Source of the DNA: Citrobacter tructae
Lineage (GTDB): Bacteria; Pseudomonadota; Gammaproteobacteria; Enterobacterales; Enterobacteriaceae
Length of the DNA: 64,000 bases
NCBI RefSeq assembly: GCF_004684345.1
Contig: NZ_CP038469.1
Location: 3,534,001-3,598,000 of the forward strand
Direction of reading: 5' to 3'
How positions within the stretch are numbered: position 1 is the stretch's first letter; every line of letters begins with the position of its first letter. The position numbers were made by a program, and so were the translations under genes. The notes beneath the pieces were generated by a model. It was given only the letters and a program-made list of their open reading frames with translations, was not told the origin of the DNA and made no database searches. Positions 9,035-19,000 of this stretch are shown here, one piece after another.

Positions 9035-9856
9035 ATGCCGTGTGAAGAACTGGATATCGTCTGGAAAAACATTAAAGCAGAAGCCCGGGCACTGGCGGAT
9101 TGTGAGCCAATGCTGGCCAGTTTTTACCACGCAACGCTGCTCAAGCATGAAAACCTCGGCAGTGCGCTGAGCTATATGCTGGCGAACAAACTCGCTTCTC
9201 CGATCATGCCTGCCATTGCGATTCGCGAAGTGGTGGAAGAAGCCTACGCCGCCGATCCGGAAATGATTGCCTCGGCGGCCTGCGATATCCAGGCGGTGCG
9301 CACCCGTGACCCGGCAGTCGACAAATACTCAACTCCGCTTTTGTACCTGAAAGGCTTCCATGCGCTACAGGCTTACCGCATTGGTCACTGGCTGTGGCAT
9401 CAGGGACGTCAGGCGCTGGCAATCTTTCTGCAAAATCAGGTGTCCGTGACTTTCCAGGTCGATATTCATCCAGCGGCAAAAATTGGTCGTGGGATCATGC
9501 TCGATCACGCCACCGGGATTGTGGTGGGTGAAACCGCAGTGATCGAAAACGACGTCTCCATCCTGCAATCCGTCACCTTAGGCGGGACCGGCAAAGCAGG
9601 CGGGGATCGTCACCCAAAAATTCGTGAAGGCGTGATGATTGGCGCGGGCGCAAAAATTCTTGGGAATATCGAGGTTGGACGTGGTGCGAAGATTGGCGCA
9701 GGTTCCGTTGTTTTGCAGCCTGTTCCGCCGCACACCACTGCCGCAGGCGTTCCGGCACGGATTGTCGGCAAGCCTGACAGCGATAAGCCGTCCATGGATA
9801 TGGATCAGCATTTTAACGGGATACATCATACTTTTGAGTATGGAGATGGAATCTGA
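9035..9856 (+). CDS. cysE: Serine O-acetyltransferase
   Basis: A 273-residue enzyme that makes O-acetylserine from serine and acetyl-CoA, the entry step of cysteine synthesis. An N-terminal helical domain is followed by a left-handed beta-helix of hexapeptide repeats (about residues 140-245: IGRGIMLDHATGIVVGETAV, then IGAGAKILGNIEVG). The C-terminal tail ends in Ile, as needed in this family to bind CysK and for feedback control. It has typical length and its own GGAG ribosome site. Confidence 0.98.
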   Translation: MPCEELDIVWKNIKAEARALADCEPMLASFYHATLLKHENLGSALSYMLANKLASPIMPAIAIREVVEEAYAADPEMIASAACDIQAVRTRDPAVDKYSTPLLYLKGFHALQAYRIGHWLWHQGRQALAIFLQNQVSVTFQVDIHPAAKIGRGIMLDHATGIVVGETAVIENDVSILQSVTLGGTGKAGGDRHPKIREGVMIGAGAKILGNIEVGRGAKIGAGSVVLQPVPPHTTAAGVPARIVGKPDSDKPSMDMDQHFNGIHHTFEYGDGI

Positions 9857-9862
9857 TTTCAT

Positions 9863-9931
9863 GCCCGGTGGCGCTGTGCTTACCGGGCCTACAAACCCCG
9901 TAGGTCGGATAGGGCGTTAGCCGCATCCGAC
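9863..9931 (+). repeat. REP/BIME element (two inverted repeat units)
   Basis: Two hairpins in tandem: GCCCGGTGGCG with a matching CCGGGC arm (9863-9888), then GTCGGAT/ATCCGAC (9904-9931). This is the usual enterobacterial bacterial interspersed mosaic element. It lies between the convergent genes cysE and trmL and probably serves as an mRNA 3' end stabiliser or a gyrase site; I see no adjacent T run. Confidence 0.85.
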
Positions 9932-9936
9932 ATAGA

Positions 9937-10410
9937 TCAACTGCGTAGTATTGCGCCAGGATACCCCAACTGGCGCCAGGCTTCATACACCACCACCGAC
10001 ACCGCATTTGACAAGTTCATACTGCGGCTGTCCGGCATCATCGGAATACGAATTTTTTGTTCGGCTGGCAGAGCATCGAGAATGCTGGCAGGCAGACCGC
10101 GAGTTTCCGGGCCAAACATCAAATAATCTCCATCCTGATAGCTTACCGCGCTATGTGCTGGTGTACCTTTAGTGGTCAGGGCAAATAGACGTTGCGGATT
10201 TTCTGCGGCCGCAAAGGCGGCGTAATCAGGGTGGCGCAGCACGGCGGTAAATTCGTGATAATCCAGCCCTGCGCGACGCAGGCGCTTGTCATCCCAGGTA
10301 AAGCCCATTGGCTCAATAATATGCAGACGAAAGCCGGTATTGGCGCAAAGACGGATAATATTGCCGGTATTTGGCGGGATTTCTGGTTCGAATAAAACGA
10401 TGTTAAGCAT
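9937..10410 (-). CDS. trmL: tRNA (cytidine/uridine-2'-O-)-methyltransferase TrmL
   Basis: A 157-residue SPOUT-class methyltransferase (formerly YibK) that methylates the ribose of the wobble base in two tRNA-Leu isoacceptors. It shows PEIPPNTGNIIRLCANTG at the N-terminus, FGPETRGLP, and the trefoil-knot S-adenosylmethionine site IPMMPDSRSMNLSNAVSV near the C-terminus. In E. coli it directly follows lldD; here an extra MFS gene lies between them. Confidence 0.97.
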   Translation of the reverse strand: MLNIVLFEPEIPPNTGNIIRLCANTGFRLHIIEPMGFTWDDKRLRRAGLDYHEFTAVLRHPDYAAFAAAENPQRLFALTTKGTPAHSAVSYQDGDYLMFGPETRGLPASILDALPAEQKIRIPMMPDSRSMNLSNAVSVVVYEAWRQLGYPGAILRS

Positions 10411-10456
10411 ACTGCCCCCTTAATAACGGGGGGCAGGATAGCAGAAAGGGTGGTTA

Positions 10457-11797
10457 CTATGCGACGGTCAGACGCTGCGGTTTATAGCGTTGCAACTTAT
10501 AAAGCGTTGCCGCTGCAGCCAGCAGCGCGGGAACGCTGAGGAACATCAGTATGCTGTCAGCCTGCCATTGCATGGAAAGCAGTTGGGCGCTGGTCATTGT
10601 CCCGGCGACGCCGCCAAAACGTCCCACGCCCTGCATCCAGGCAATGCCTGTTGCGCGACAATGGGTCGGATAAAACGTGGCTGCCAGCGTCTGTAGCCCA
10701 GACTGTGCGCCGTTCATAGTGATCCCCATCAGGAAGATCAGTGCGCCAAACAAGACGATGTGGTTATGTTCAAACCCGAGCGCCAGCGCAAACAGCATTG
10801 TCAGGATAAAACCGATGGAGACCACTTTGTGCGCTTCCCAGCGGTCCATCAGCCAGCCGGCCAGCAGGATCCCTGCGGTACCGCCGAAAGTGAACAGAGA
10901 CGTCAGCCAGGCTGATTCGGCCAGCGGATAGCCCATTCCCAGCATCAGCGTCGGCATCCAGCTCAGCAGTACGTAATAGATAACCAGCCCCATAAAATAG
11001 GTCATCCACAACATCAACGTACCCGGAAGCCAGGGCATGCTGAACAATTGCGCCACGCTTCCTTTTTTGACGTCGGTTCGTTCTTCATCCAGATAAAACT
11101 GGGTGACCTGGTCAACATCCCCTGACATAAAGCGGCGGACAATGCGTTTGATTTGGGCGATCTCTTTCCCGCGATGAACCAGATACTTGACCGATTCCGG
11201 CAGGAATAACACCAACAATACGGTCAGCGCCAGTGGGGCGATTGCACCGGTGAGCAGGACGCTGTGCCAGCCGTAGTTGGGAATCAGCCAGGAGGAGATC
11301 ACTCCGCCGCCTGCCGCGCCGAGCGGAAAACCACAGTACATGGTGTTAATCGCCATTGAACGGCAACGTTTTGGCGCAAATTCTGAAACCAGGGTGATGG
11401 CGTTCGGCATTGCCGCCCCCAGCCCGAGCCCGGTGAGAAACCGCCAAAGTGTTAACATATTCAGCGTCTGGGCATAGGCCGTTCCCAAACTGGCGAGACC
11501 AAAGAACAGGCAGGAAAAGACCAGTACGCGCTTACGTCCCATGCGATCGGAAATCGGTCCGGCCAGCAGTGCGCCGAATGAAAGCCCCAGCAGCGCGGCG
11601 CTCAATACGGGCCCGAGATCCTGCTTCTTGATCCCCCAGTCGGCTGAAAGGGTAGGGGCAATATAGCCCATTGCCGCCGTGTCGAAGCCATCAATGGCCA
11701 GGACCAGAAATCCCAGGACGATTATCACCCAATGAAAGCGTGAAAAAGGACTGTCATCTATCGCCTGCTGGATATTCACTTTACCGGAATAAACCAT
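10457..11797 (-). CDS. MFS permease, aromatic acid:H+ symporter (AAHS)-like
   Basis: A 446-residue, roughly 12-helix inner-membrane transporter. The first-helix motif DGFDTAAMGYIAPTLSADW and the loop-2/3 motif GPISDRMGRKRVLVFS are hallmarks of the AAHS branch of the major facilitator superfamily (relatives of MhpT and PcaK). I chose the start at 11797 because GAGGGTGAC precedes it; the frame stays open 31 codons further upstream. It lies downstream of lldPRD on the same strand, but behind a terminator-like hairpin and a 134-bp gap, so it probably has its own promoter. E. coli has no gene here. The substrate is unknown; an aromatic or hydroxy acid is an inference from family and context. Confidence 0.85.
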   Translation of the reverse strand: MVYSGKVNIQQAIDDSPFSRFHWVIIVLGFLVLAIDGFDTAAMGYIAPTLSADWGIKKQDLGPVLSAALLGLSFGALLAGPISDRMGRKRVLVFSCLFFGLASLGTAYAQTLNMLTLWRFLTGLGLGAAMPNAITLVSEFAPKRCRSMAINTMYCGFPLGAAGGGVISSWLIPNYGWHSVLLTGAIAPLALTVLLVLFLPESVKYLVHRGKEIAQIKRIVRRFMSGDVDQVTQFYLDEERTDVKKGSVAQLFSMPWLPGTLMLWMTYFMGLVIYYVLLSWMPTLMLGMGYPLAESAWLTSLFTFGGTAGILLAGWLMDRWEAHKVVSIGFILTMLFALALGFEHNHIVLFGALIFLMGITMNGAQSGLQTLAATFYPTHCRATGIAWMQGVGRFGGVAGTMTSAQLLSMQWQADSILMFLSVPALLAAAATLYKLQRYKPQRLTVA

Positions 11798-11931
11798 GTC
11801 ACCCTCGCCCGTTATGATGGTCGTTATACGTGTGAATTGTTGTTGTATTAGCTTGTATATACATTTGACAGGGGAATAAAAAGTTGTCAAATATATTGAG
11901 TGTAAATGTTAACTAGTCGTTACTTTTGAAT

Positions 11932-11964
11932 AAAAAATGGTCGGACTGGGAACAGGCCGACCAT
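11932..11964 (-). terminator. Rho-independent terminator of lldPRD
   Basis: Read on the minus strand, arms ATGGTCGG (11957-11964) and CCGACCAT (11937-11944) are followed by a run of T. It sits 30 bases after the lldD stop and separates lldD from the downstream MFS gene. Confidence 0.82.
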
Positions 11965-11993
11965 TCATAAAGTGGGGTTTTATGGGGATGTTG

Positions 11994-13184
11994 TTACGCT
12001 GCGCTACCCTGGACCAGGGGAGCCAGCGCCGCAGGCAGACACTTACCCAGTTCCTGTACCAGCGAGTCACGGCTGATTTCGCTAATCGATCTAGCACCGG
12101 TCAGCGTCATCGCGACCTTCATCTCTTTCTCTATAAGGTTCAAAAGGTTGGCGACACCGGCCTGACCGTGGGTCGCCAGCGCGTACAGGTAAGCACGACC
12201 GAGCAGAACGGTATCGGCACCCAGCGCAATCATGCGCACCACGTCCAGGCCGTTACGAATGCCGCTGTCTGCCAGAATCGCGATATCGCCTTTCACCGCG
12301 TCGGCTATGGCAGGGAGTGCTCGCGCGGAAGACAGTACGCCATCCAACTGGCGGCCACCGTGGTTAGATACCACGATACCATCTGCACCAAAGCGCACGG
12401 CGTCGCGGGCATCTTCTGGATCGAGGATCCCTTTGATCACCATCGGGCCGTCCCAGAATTCGCGGATCCACTCGAGGTCTTTCCAGGAGATGGACGGATC
12501 GAAGTTATTCGCCAGCCAGCCGATGTAATCTTCAAGGCCGGTGGGTTTTCCAAGATAGGTCGAGATATTGCCTAAATCATGCGGGCGACCGTTCAGGCCG
12601 ACGTCCCACGCCCATTGCGGATGGGTCGCTGCCTGCCAATAACGGCGCAGTGCGGCGTTCGGGCCGCTCATACCAGAATGGGCATCACGATAACGCGCGC
12701 CGGGCGTGGGCATATCGACGGTAAAGACCAGCGTTGAGCAACCCGCCGCTTTGGCGCGCTCCAGGGCGTTACGCATAAAACCACGATCGCGCAGGACGTA
12801 CAGCTGGAACCACATCGGACGCTTGATGGTTGGGGCGACTTCTTCAATTGGGCAGACGGAAACCGTCGAAAGGGTAAATGGAATGCCCTTGGCATCGGCG
12901 GCAGCGGCGGCCTGAACTTCGCCCCGACGCGCATACATACCGCATAAACCGACCGGTGCCAGGGCCACTGGCATCGACAGTTTTTCGTTAAACAGGGTGG
13001 TTTCCAGGCTTAAGTCAGACATGTTTTTCAGTACACGCTGGCGAAGTGCCACCTCTGACAAATCTTCCACGTTGCGGCGCAGGGTATGTTCTGCATAAGC
13101 GCCACCGTCAATGTAGTGGAATAAGAAGGGGGGCAGAATGCGCTGGGCTGCGGCGCGATAATCGCTGGCTGCTGAAATAATCAT
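11994..13184 (-). CDS. lldD: Quinone-dependent L-lactate dehydrogenase
   Basis: A 396-residue FMN enzyme of the alpha-hydroxyacid oxidase family. It oxidises L-lactate to pyruvate and passes electrons to the quinone pool at the inner membrane. The catalytic histidine lies in VSNHGGRQLDG (His275). FMN contacts such as MPVALAPVGLCGMYARRGE and the phosphate-binding ILADSGIRNGLDVVRM are present. Its start overlaps the lldR stop by four bases (ATGA), so translation is coupled. Confidence 0.97.
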   Translation of the reverse strand: MIISAASDYRAAAQRILPPFLFHYIDGGAYAEHTLRRNVEDLSEVALRQRVLKNMSDLSLETTLFNEKLSMPVALAPVGLCGMYARRGEVQAAAAADAKGIPFTLSTVSVCPIEEVAPTIKRPMWFQLYVLRDRGFMRNALERAKAAGCSTLVFTVDMPTPGARYRDAHSGMSGPNAALRRYWQAATHPQWAWDVGLNGRPHDLGNISTYLGKPTGLEDYIGWLANNFDPSISWKDLEWIREFWDGPMVIKGILDPEDARDAVRFGADGIVVSNHGGRQLDGVLSSARALPAIADAVKGDIAILADSGIRNGLDVVRMIALGADTVLLGRAYLYALATHGQAGVANLLNLIEKEMKVAMTLTGARSISEISRDSLVQELGKCLPAALAPLVQGSAA

Positions 13185-13957
13185 GTATTGTTCTCCCTGC
13201 TAATTTCATTATGGTCACCGGGCAGACGGGTGATACGCGCCTGGCGGGCCTGGTCTTCATCAAAGCGTTTAATGGTGGTGTGGACAAAACTGAGGTGTGC
13301 CATCATCGCCTTACGCGCGCCATCGGCGTCCCCGGCAACAATGGCATCCAGCACTGCCAGATGTTGTTCCGTGAGCTGTGAAAATACCGGTGGCACCAGA
13401 TACATACGCTGGCGGCTCTGTTTTACCGAAGACTGCAGCACATCGAAGAAACCCCGCATGGTCTGCAGCAGCACCACATTGTGTGAGGCTTCCGCGATGG
13501 CAAGATGAAAGCGAACGTCTGCTTGTGAGGCGAGATCCGGATCTTCACTTTGCGTCGCCTCGAAACAGAGCCTGATTTTGTCTTTGTCGGCGGCTGTGGC
13601 GCGTATGGCGGCGTGCCACGCGGTGCTGGCCTCGATGGCGTGGCGGGCTTCGAGAATATCGAAGCTGTAATCCGGGTCGTCTGCCATCAGGCTTTTCAGC
13701 GGCTGAACAATGTTTTGTTCAGACCAGGCTTCATGTTGCCAGCGGACAAACGTCCCGCCGCCGCGACGACTGAGCAGCACGCCTTCACTGACCAGCTTTG
13801 CCAGCGCTTCGCGCAATGAATTGCGTGACACGCCGAGCTGTACGGCTAGCTGGCGCTCGGCGGGCAACTTCATGCCCGCCTCCAGCTGTTGTTCTTCAAT
13901 CAGTGCCCGCACGCGAGTAGCGACCTCGTCTGACAGGCGTCTGGGCATCACAATCAT
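13181..13957 (-). CDS. lldR: GntR-family regulator of L-lactate utilisation
   Basis: A 258-residue regulator with an N-terminal winged helix-turn-helix (about residues 6-70; recognition segment LGVSRNSLREALAKL) and a C-terminal FadR-like FCD ligand domain. In E. coli it binds two operators around the lldP promoter and acts as repressor without L-lactate and activator with it. Two matching palindromes are present upstream of lldP. It overlaps lldP and lldD by four bases each. Confidence 0.96.
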   Translation of the reverse strand: MIVMPRRLSDEVATRVRALIEEQQLEAGMKLPAERQLAVQLGVSRNSLREALAKLVSEGVLLSRRGGGTFVRWQHEAWSEQNIVQPLKSLMADDPDYSFDILEARHAIEASTAWHAAIRATAADKDKIRLCFEATQSEDPDLASQADVRFHLAIAEASHNVVLLQTMRGFFDVLQSSVKQSRQRMYLVPPVFSQLTEQHLAVLDAIVAGDADGARKAMMAHLSFVHTTIKRFDEDQARQARITRLPGDHNEISRENNT

Positions 13958-15609
13958 GGAATCATCCAGGTTAAGACATAGGCCTGAAGCGTGGTAATCA
14001 CACCGACCATGCAGGTGAAAATCAGGCTGTGTTTCACGGTAAAGCGGAACAGGTCAGATTCTTTACCCACCAGACCCACAGCCGCACAGGCGATGGCGAT
14101 AGACTGCGGGGAGATCATCTTGCCGGTCACGCCACCGGTGGTATTCGCCGCGACCAGCAGCACATCGGAGACGCCGATTTGCTGAGCTGCCGTTGCCTGC
14201 AAGGCTGCGAACAGTGCGTTTGACGAGGTATCTGACCCGGTCAGGAATACCCCCAACCAGCCAAGGAACGGCGAGAAGAAAGTAAAGGCGCTGCCGGTGT
14301 GCGCCAGTGCTAATGCCAGCGTTGAGGACAGCCCCGAGTAGTTAGAGATAAACGCGAATGCGAGCACCATCCCGATGGAATAGATGGGCAGCGACAGTTC
14401 TTTCAGCGTGCTGCCGAAGGTTTGCAGAGCGGCAGACGGTTTCATCTTCAACCAGACGATAGACAGCAGCGCGGCAAACAGAATGGCAGTGCCGGTCGCC
14501 GAGAACCAATCAAACTTGTACACCGCCGCATAGGCCGTGGCTTCGTGTACCACCGGCGGCATGCGGGCCACCAGTTTATCGAGGAACGGAACTGGAATAT
14601 TGACGACCCAGTGGTACATGGCGCCGCCTGGCGCAAATAGCGCTTTAAACGGTGGGATGCTCCACAGCGTGACCGTTGCCGTCAGGAACAGGAACGGCGA
14701 CCAGGCGCGAACCACCTGGGATGTGGTGTAGTGAGTGCGGGCCAGCGTTTGATCGACCTGTGAAGCGCCCATATCGCCAAAGCGGAAGATGCGCACCGGC
14801 TGCCAGCGTTTCAGGAACAGAGTCAAACACACCAGCGATACCAGAGAAGAGATAATGTCCGGTAGTTCCGGCCCGATAAAGTTAGAACTGAGGTACTGCG
14901 CGATGGCAAAGGAGCCGCCCGCGACCATCACCGCAGGCCAGGTCTCTTTCACGCCGCGCCAGCCGTCCATAATCGCCATGATCCAGAACAGGACGATAAT
15001 CGTCAGGAACGGCAGCTGGCGACCCACCATCTGGCCGATTTCAAAACTGTCCAGCCCGGTGACCTGACCCGCGACCAGGATCGGGATGCCCATTGCACCA
15101 AACGCCACCGGCGCGGTGTTCACAATCAGGCATAACCCTGCCGCGTACAACGGGTTAAAGCCGAGGCCAACCAGCAGCGCGGCGGTAATCGCCACCGGAG
15201 CGCCAAATCCTGCTGCTCCCTCAAGGAATGCACCAAAGCAGAAGCCGACAATCAGCATTTGCAGACGCTGGTCAGGCGTAATCGACAAGATTGAGGAGCG
15301 GATAATGTCGAACTGCCCGGTCTTAACCGAGATTTTATAGACGAATACTGCTGCAATAATGATCCAGGCAATCGGCCACAGACCATAGAAGAAGCCGTAC
15401 ACCACGGAGGCCAGCGCGTGATCGACCGGCATTTTGTAGAACAACAAGGCGACCAACAGGGCGATCACCACCGTCCACGATGCTGCAACATAACCTTTCA
15501 GCTTGAGCTTAATCAGCGCGAAGAAAAAGAACAGGATAGGGAGTGAGGCAATCAGGCTTGAAAGCCAGATGTTACCGGCTGGGTCGTAGTTTTGTTGCCA
15601 GAGATTCAT
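13954..15609 (-). CDS. lldP: L-lactate permease
   Basis: A 551-residue, multi-span inner-membrane lactate permease of the LctP family that imports L-lactate, D-lactate or glycolate with protons. Family motifs include FLEGAAGFGAPVAITAALLV, FLTGSDTSSNALFAALQ and TGGVTGKMISPQSIAIACAA. The start at 15609 gives the conserved N-terminus MNLWQQNYDPAGN; the frame continues nine codons upstream. It is the first gene of lldPRD. Confidence 0.97.
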   Translation of the reverse strand: MNLWQQNYDPAGNIWLSSLIASLPILFFFFALIKLKLKGYVAASWTVVIALLVALLFYKMPVDHALASVVYGFFYGLWPIAWIIIAAVFVYKISVKTGQFDIIRSSILSITPDQRLQMLIVGFCFGAFLEGAAGFGAPVAITAALLVGLGFNPLYAAGLCLIVNTAPVAFGAMGIPILVAGQVTGLDSFEIGQMVGRQLPFLTIIVLFWIMAIMDGWRGVKETWPAVMVAGGSFAIAQYLSSNFIGPELPDIISSLVSLVCLTLFLKRWQPVRIFRFGDMGASQVDQTLARTHYTTSQVVRAWSPFLFLTATVTLWSIPPFKALFAPGGAMYHWVVNIPVPFLDKLVARMPPVVHEATAYAAVYKFDWFSATGTAILFAALLSIVWLKMKPSAALQTFGSTLKELSLPIYSIGMVLAFAFISNYSGLSSTLALALAHTGSAFTFFSPFLGWLGVFLTGSDTSSNALFAALQATAAQQIGVSDVLLVAANTTGGVTGKMISPQSIAIACAAVGLVGKESDLFRFTVKHSLIFTCMVGVITTLQAYVLTWMIP

Positions 15610-15680
15610 TGCAGGTCTCCTGGGGGCCACTGACATAATGCAATGAGTCTGTGCTCATCTCTTCGTCACATTATGTGTAA

Positions 15681-15697
15681 AAGTGGCCCTGCCAATA
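15681..15697. promoter_or_regulatory. Putative LldR operator, promoter-proximal
   Basis: AAGTGGCCCTGCCAATA resembles the LldR half-site pair TTGG...CCAA with a GGCCCT core. It lies 72 bases upstream of the lldP start. Its centre is 126 bases (about 12 helical turns) from the perfect palindrome at 15807. Confidence 0.6.
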
Positions 15698-15806
15698 TTG
15701 TTGTGTAGGGATAATGACAACGAATGGTTAATCAAATGTTATTTAATGGCAACGCTAATGTGAGTTTAATTTGATGAACTGTGAACCAGAAGCCAGATAA
15801 GCGAAT

Positions 15807-15823
15807 AATTGGTAGGGCCAATT
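15807..15823. promoter_or_regulatory. Putative LldR operator, distal
   Basis: AATTGGTAGGGCCAATT is a 17-bp palindrome with perfect six-base arms. It has the form known for the E. coli LldR operators flanking the lldP promoter and lies 198 bases upstream of the lldP start. Confidence 0.72.
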
Positions 15824-15853
15824 TTGGGTGAGGAAGATGTCTGGTAAAGAAAA

Positions 15854-15879
15854 GGGCAATCCTCATCAGAGAATTGCCC
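15854..15879 (-). terminator. Probable Rho-independent terminator of sadBA
   Basis: On the minus strand, GGGCAAT and ATTGCCC arms are followed by TTTTCTTT. It lies between sadA and lldP, which point the same way, and would limit read-through from the adhesin into the lactate operon. Confidence 0.65.
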
Positions 15880-15908
15880 GCAGATTGTTGACCAGGTGCA
15901 CCTTATTT

Positions 15909-15993
15909 TGCCGGATGCGGCGTGAACGCCTTATCCGGCCTACAGGAATGTGCTGATTCACCTTCCAGGTCTGATGAGCATAGCGCATCAGAC
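15909..15993. repeat. REP-like palindromes downstream of sadA
   Basis: A REP unit (GCCGGATGCGGCG ... TTATCCGGC, about 15909-15939) is followed by a separate hairpin with arms GTCTGATG (15969-15976) and CATCAGAC (15986-15993). Both lie in the untranslated region after the sadA stop. Apart from these and the lld operators, I see nothing else in the 425-bp gap 15610-16034. Confidence 0.75.
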
Positions 15994-16034
15994 AATTTGG
16001 CGTTTACCCTTAGTCATTCTAACTTAATGGATAA

Positions 16035-19000
16035 TTACCACTGAATACCGGCACCGAGTGCGGCGGAGTATTCACCTTGGCTATTGGTACTACCTTGTAA
16101 TTTGTAGACCCAACGACCATTGGCACTCACCATCGATACACCTAAAGCAACAGCCGATTCACCGTTGTAAGTACCGCCACCAATAGAGGTCATGCTGGCA
16201 CCTGGCGTATAGGCTTGGGGCAAGGCAGTCATCGCCATTGCCGAAGCTACACCACCGCTCATTTTTTTCTCTACGCCCTTCACTTTGTTATCCATTTCAA
16301 CCATTTTCTGGTCTGTGTAGCTATTGGTATCTTGGATACTTTGTTTCAGCTGTGCGTAGTTAACAGCATCGTGATCGTTCACAGCGGCTGACACATTACT
16401 GATTTGCGTCGTGCCACCCTTACCATCACCCAGGTTTAACGTACTGTAGTTAATCGTACCGTCTTCATTCGTACCGTAACGAACACCACCCTCAGTGGAC
16501 GATTTCAACTGTGCGACGTTCACTGCATCAGTGTCATTTTTACCGGCAGCAACATTGGTGATGCGGCGCTGATTAGTTGATGACCCCACAGATATGGTAT
16601 TAGTTTCATCGGCGATCGAACCTGTACCTAAGGCAACACTGTTATCTGCAGCAGCGATTGATCCTGAACCGATAGCGATGCTGTCCGCCCCCTGTGCATT
16701 GGCATCCGCACCGGTTGTATTCGTCTTGAAGTATTTCGTACTTCCGGTAGTAACAATATCGCCAATACCATTCTCGATGTTGGTAACACGGGTATCGAGA
16801 TTGCTCACCTGGTTATTCAGGTTATTGATACTGGTCGTGTTGCTCTCAACGCGCGCATCCGTCACTTTCAACTGCCCAACATTAACCGCATCGGTATCCT
16901 GTGAGCCCGCTGCCACGTTAGTGATTTGCCTCTGACCATTGGTGCTGCCTACAGAGAATTCACCCACCGAGTTTTGCGGGGCATCCATATTGTAAGCGGT
17001 ATAGTTGCTTTGAGCCCCAACGGTGGTTTGAGAACCGTTACCCATTGCAATGCTGTTAGCATGGTTCGCGTGAGCACTGGAACCGATAGCGATACCGTTA
17101 ATTGCGTCCTGCACCACTAAGGAGCCATAACCAATACCAATTCCGGCATCACCATTGACCACTGTTTTTGCACCCACCGCCAGAGAGTCCGCGCCAACGG
17201 CCAGTGAATCCTCTTCTTTCGAGTTTGAGTGGAAGTACTTAGCAGGAGTGCTTGCAACTGAACCTATCGCATTTTGCAACTGACGGACAGTGACGACGTC
17301 ATGAGCCTCTGAACCATCTGCGACGTTAATGATTTGGCGATAACTTTCACCATCTTTACCTACAGATAGCGCACCGAGTAATTCGCCATCAGTGGTGTCA
17401 TAACCAATGACAACCCCGTTTTCCGTTACGCTGCCAGAACGGGAGCCCTTGACGATGACACGGTCAGAGGTTGAGCCACTGCCCAGTGCTATACCGGAGT
17501 CGATCGAGCTGACACTGTCTCGACCAATAGCGAGGCTGTTTTCACCCGATGCGGTCGCGTTATAACCCAACGCGGTAGAGCCGACGCCCGCTGCGCTGGC
17601 ATCTATAAAGGTCAAGCCGGTATCGTTTGTACGGACGTAATTTACACCTGCACCATGCTCTTCAATATAGGTCGTACTGGTGTCGCCAGCGAGCTGGTTA
17701 ATCAAATCGCTATTCTGGTTGATGAGCACATTTGTGGCATACAACTGAGAACCATTAACCGCATCGGTGCTATCAACCGCCACGTTTCCGGCTTTTACAT
17801 TAGTGATTTTACTGGTGGTATCACTATCGTGGGCCGCACTAAAGGCACCTGCGTTATCATCCCAAATCATTGCATCATCAAGCGTCGAGTCTATCGCGCT
17901 CAGTGCATCACCTACATTATCGTAGTCAGTATTAGCGATAGTATAGGCTGGTGCGTTGATTGTGCCGTCAGCATTAACAGTGGAACCACCGCCAAGAATG
18001 TCACTAATAGAGTTGCTTACATCATAGAGCTGTCCACCGTTCACTGCGTCTGCGCTGTCTTTAGAAATTGAACCGGCGGCGACGTTAGTGATTTTACTGG
18101 CACTACCACCATGACTGGCTGTGAATGTGCCTGTTTTGGCATCCCAGGCAAGGGCATCACCGAGTGAGGCTACAACTGAGGAGTCAATAGCGGCTAATGC
18201 TTCACCTACGTTATCGTAATCAGTGCCCCCGATATTATAGGTTGGGCCAGTAAACACGCCGCTTGAATCAACAGAGGCATTTCCACCCAAATAGTTAGCG
18301 ATAGAACTGCTCAAACCATACAGTTGTCCGCCATTTACGGCATCGGTACTTGACGACGATAGTGTACCCGCCGCCACATTAATGATTTTGTTGGTGGTGC
18401 TGGTGCCATGTTTGGCACTGAACGCAGTACCATTCCACTGCAGGGAATCATCTTCCAGGCCCGTGATCGTGGTGTTGATATCCGCGACATCATTAGTCAG
18501 GTTAGTGATGTTGGTGGTGTTGGTGGCAACGTTATCGTTGGTGGTTTTCAGCTGCGCGCCGTTGACGGCATCGGTGCTGGTGCCTGACAGGTCACCGGCC
18601 ATGACGTTGGTGATTTTGTTGGTGGTGCTGGTGCCATGTTTGGCGCTGAACGCAGTACCATTCCACTGCAGGGAATCATCTTCCAGGCCCGTGATCGTGG
18701 TGTTGATATCCGCGACATCATTAGTCAGGTTAGTGATGTTGGTGGTGTTGGTGGCAACGTTATCGTTTGTCGTTTTCAGCTGCGCGCCGTTGACGGCATC
18801 GGTGCTGGTGCCTGACAGGTCACCGGCCATGACGTTGGTGATTTTGCTGGTGGTGTTGGTGCCATGTTTGGCGCTGAACGCAGTACCATTCCACTGCAGG
18901 GAATCATCTTCCAGGCCCGTGATCGTGGTGTTGATATCCGCGACATCATTGGTCAGGTTGGTGATGTTGGTGGTGTTGGTGGCAACGTTATCGTTTGTCG

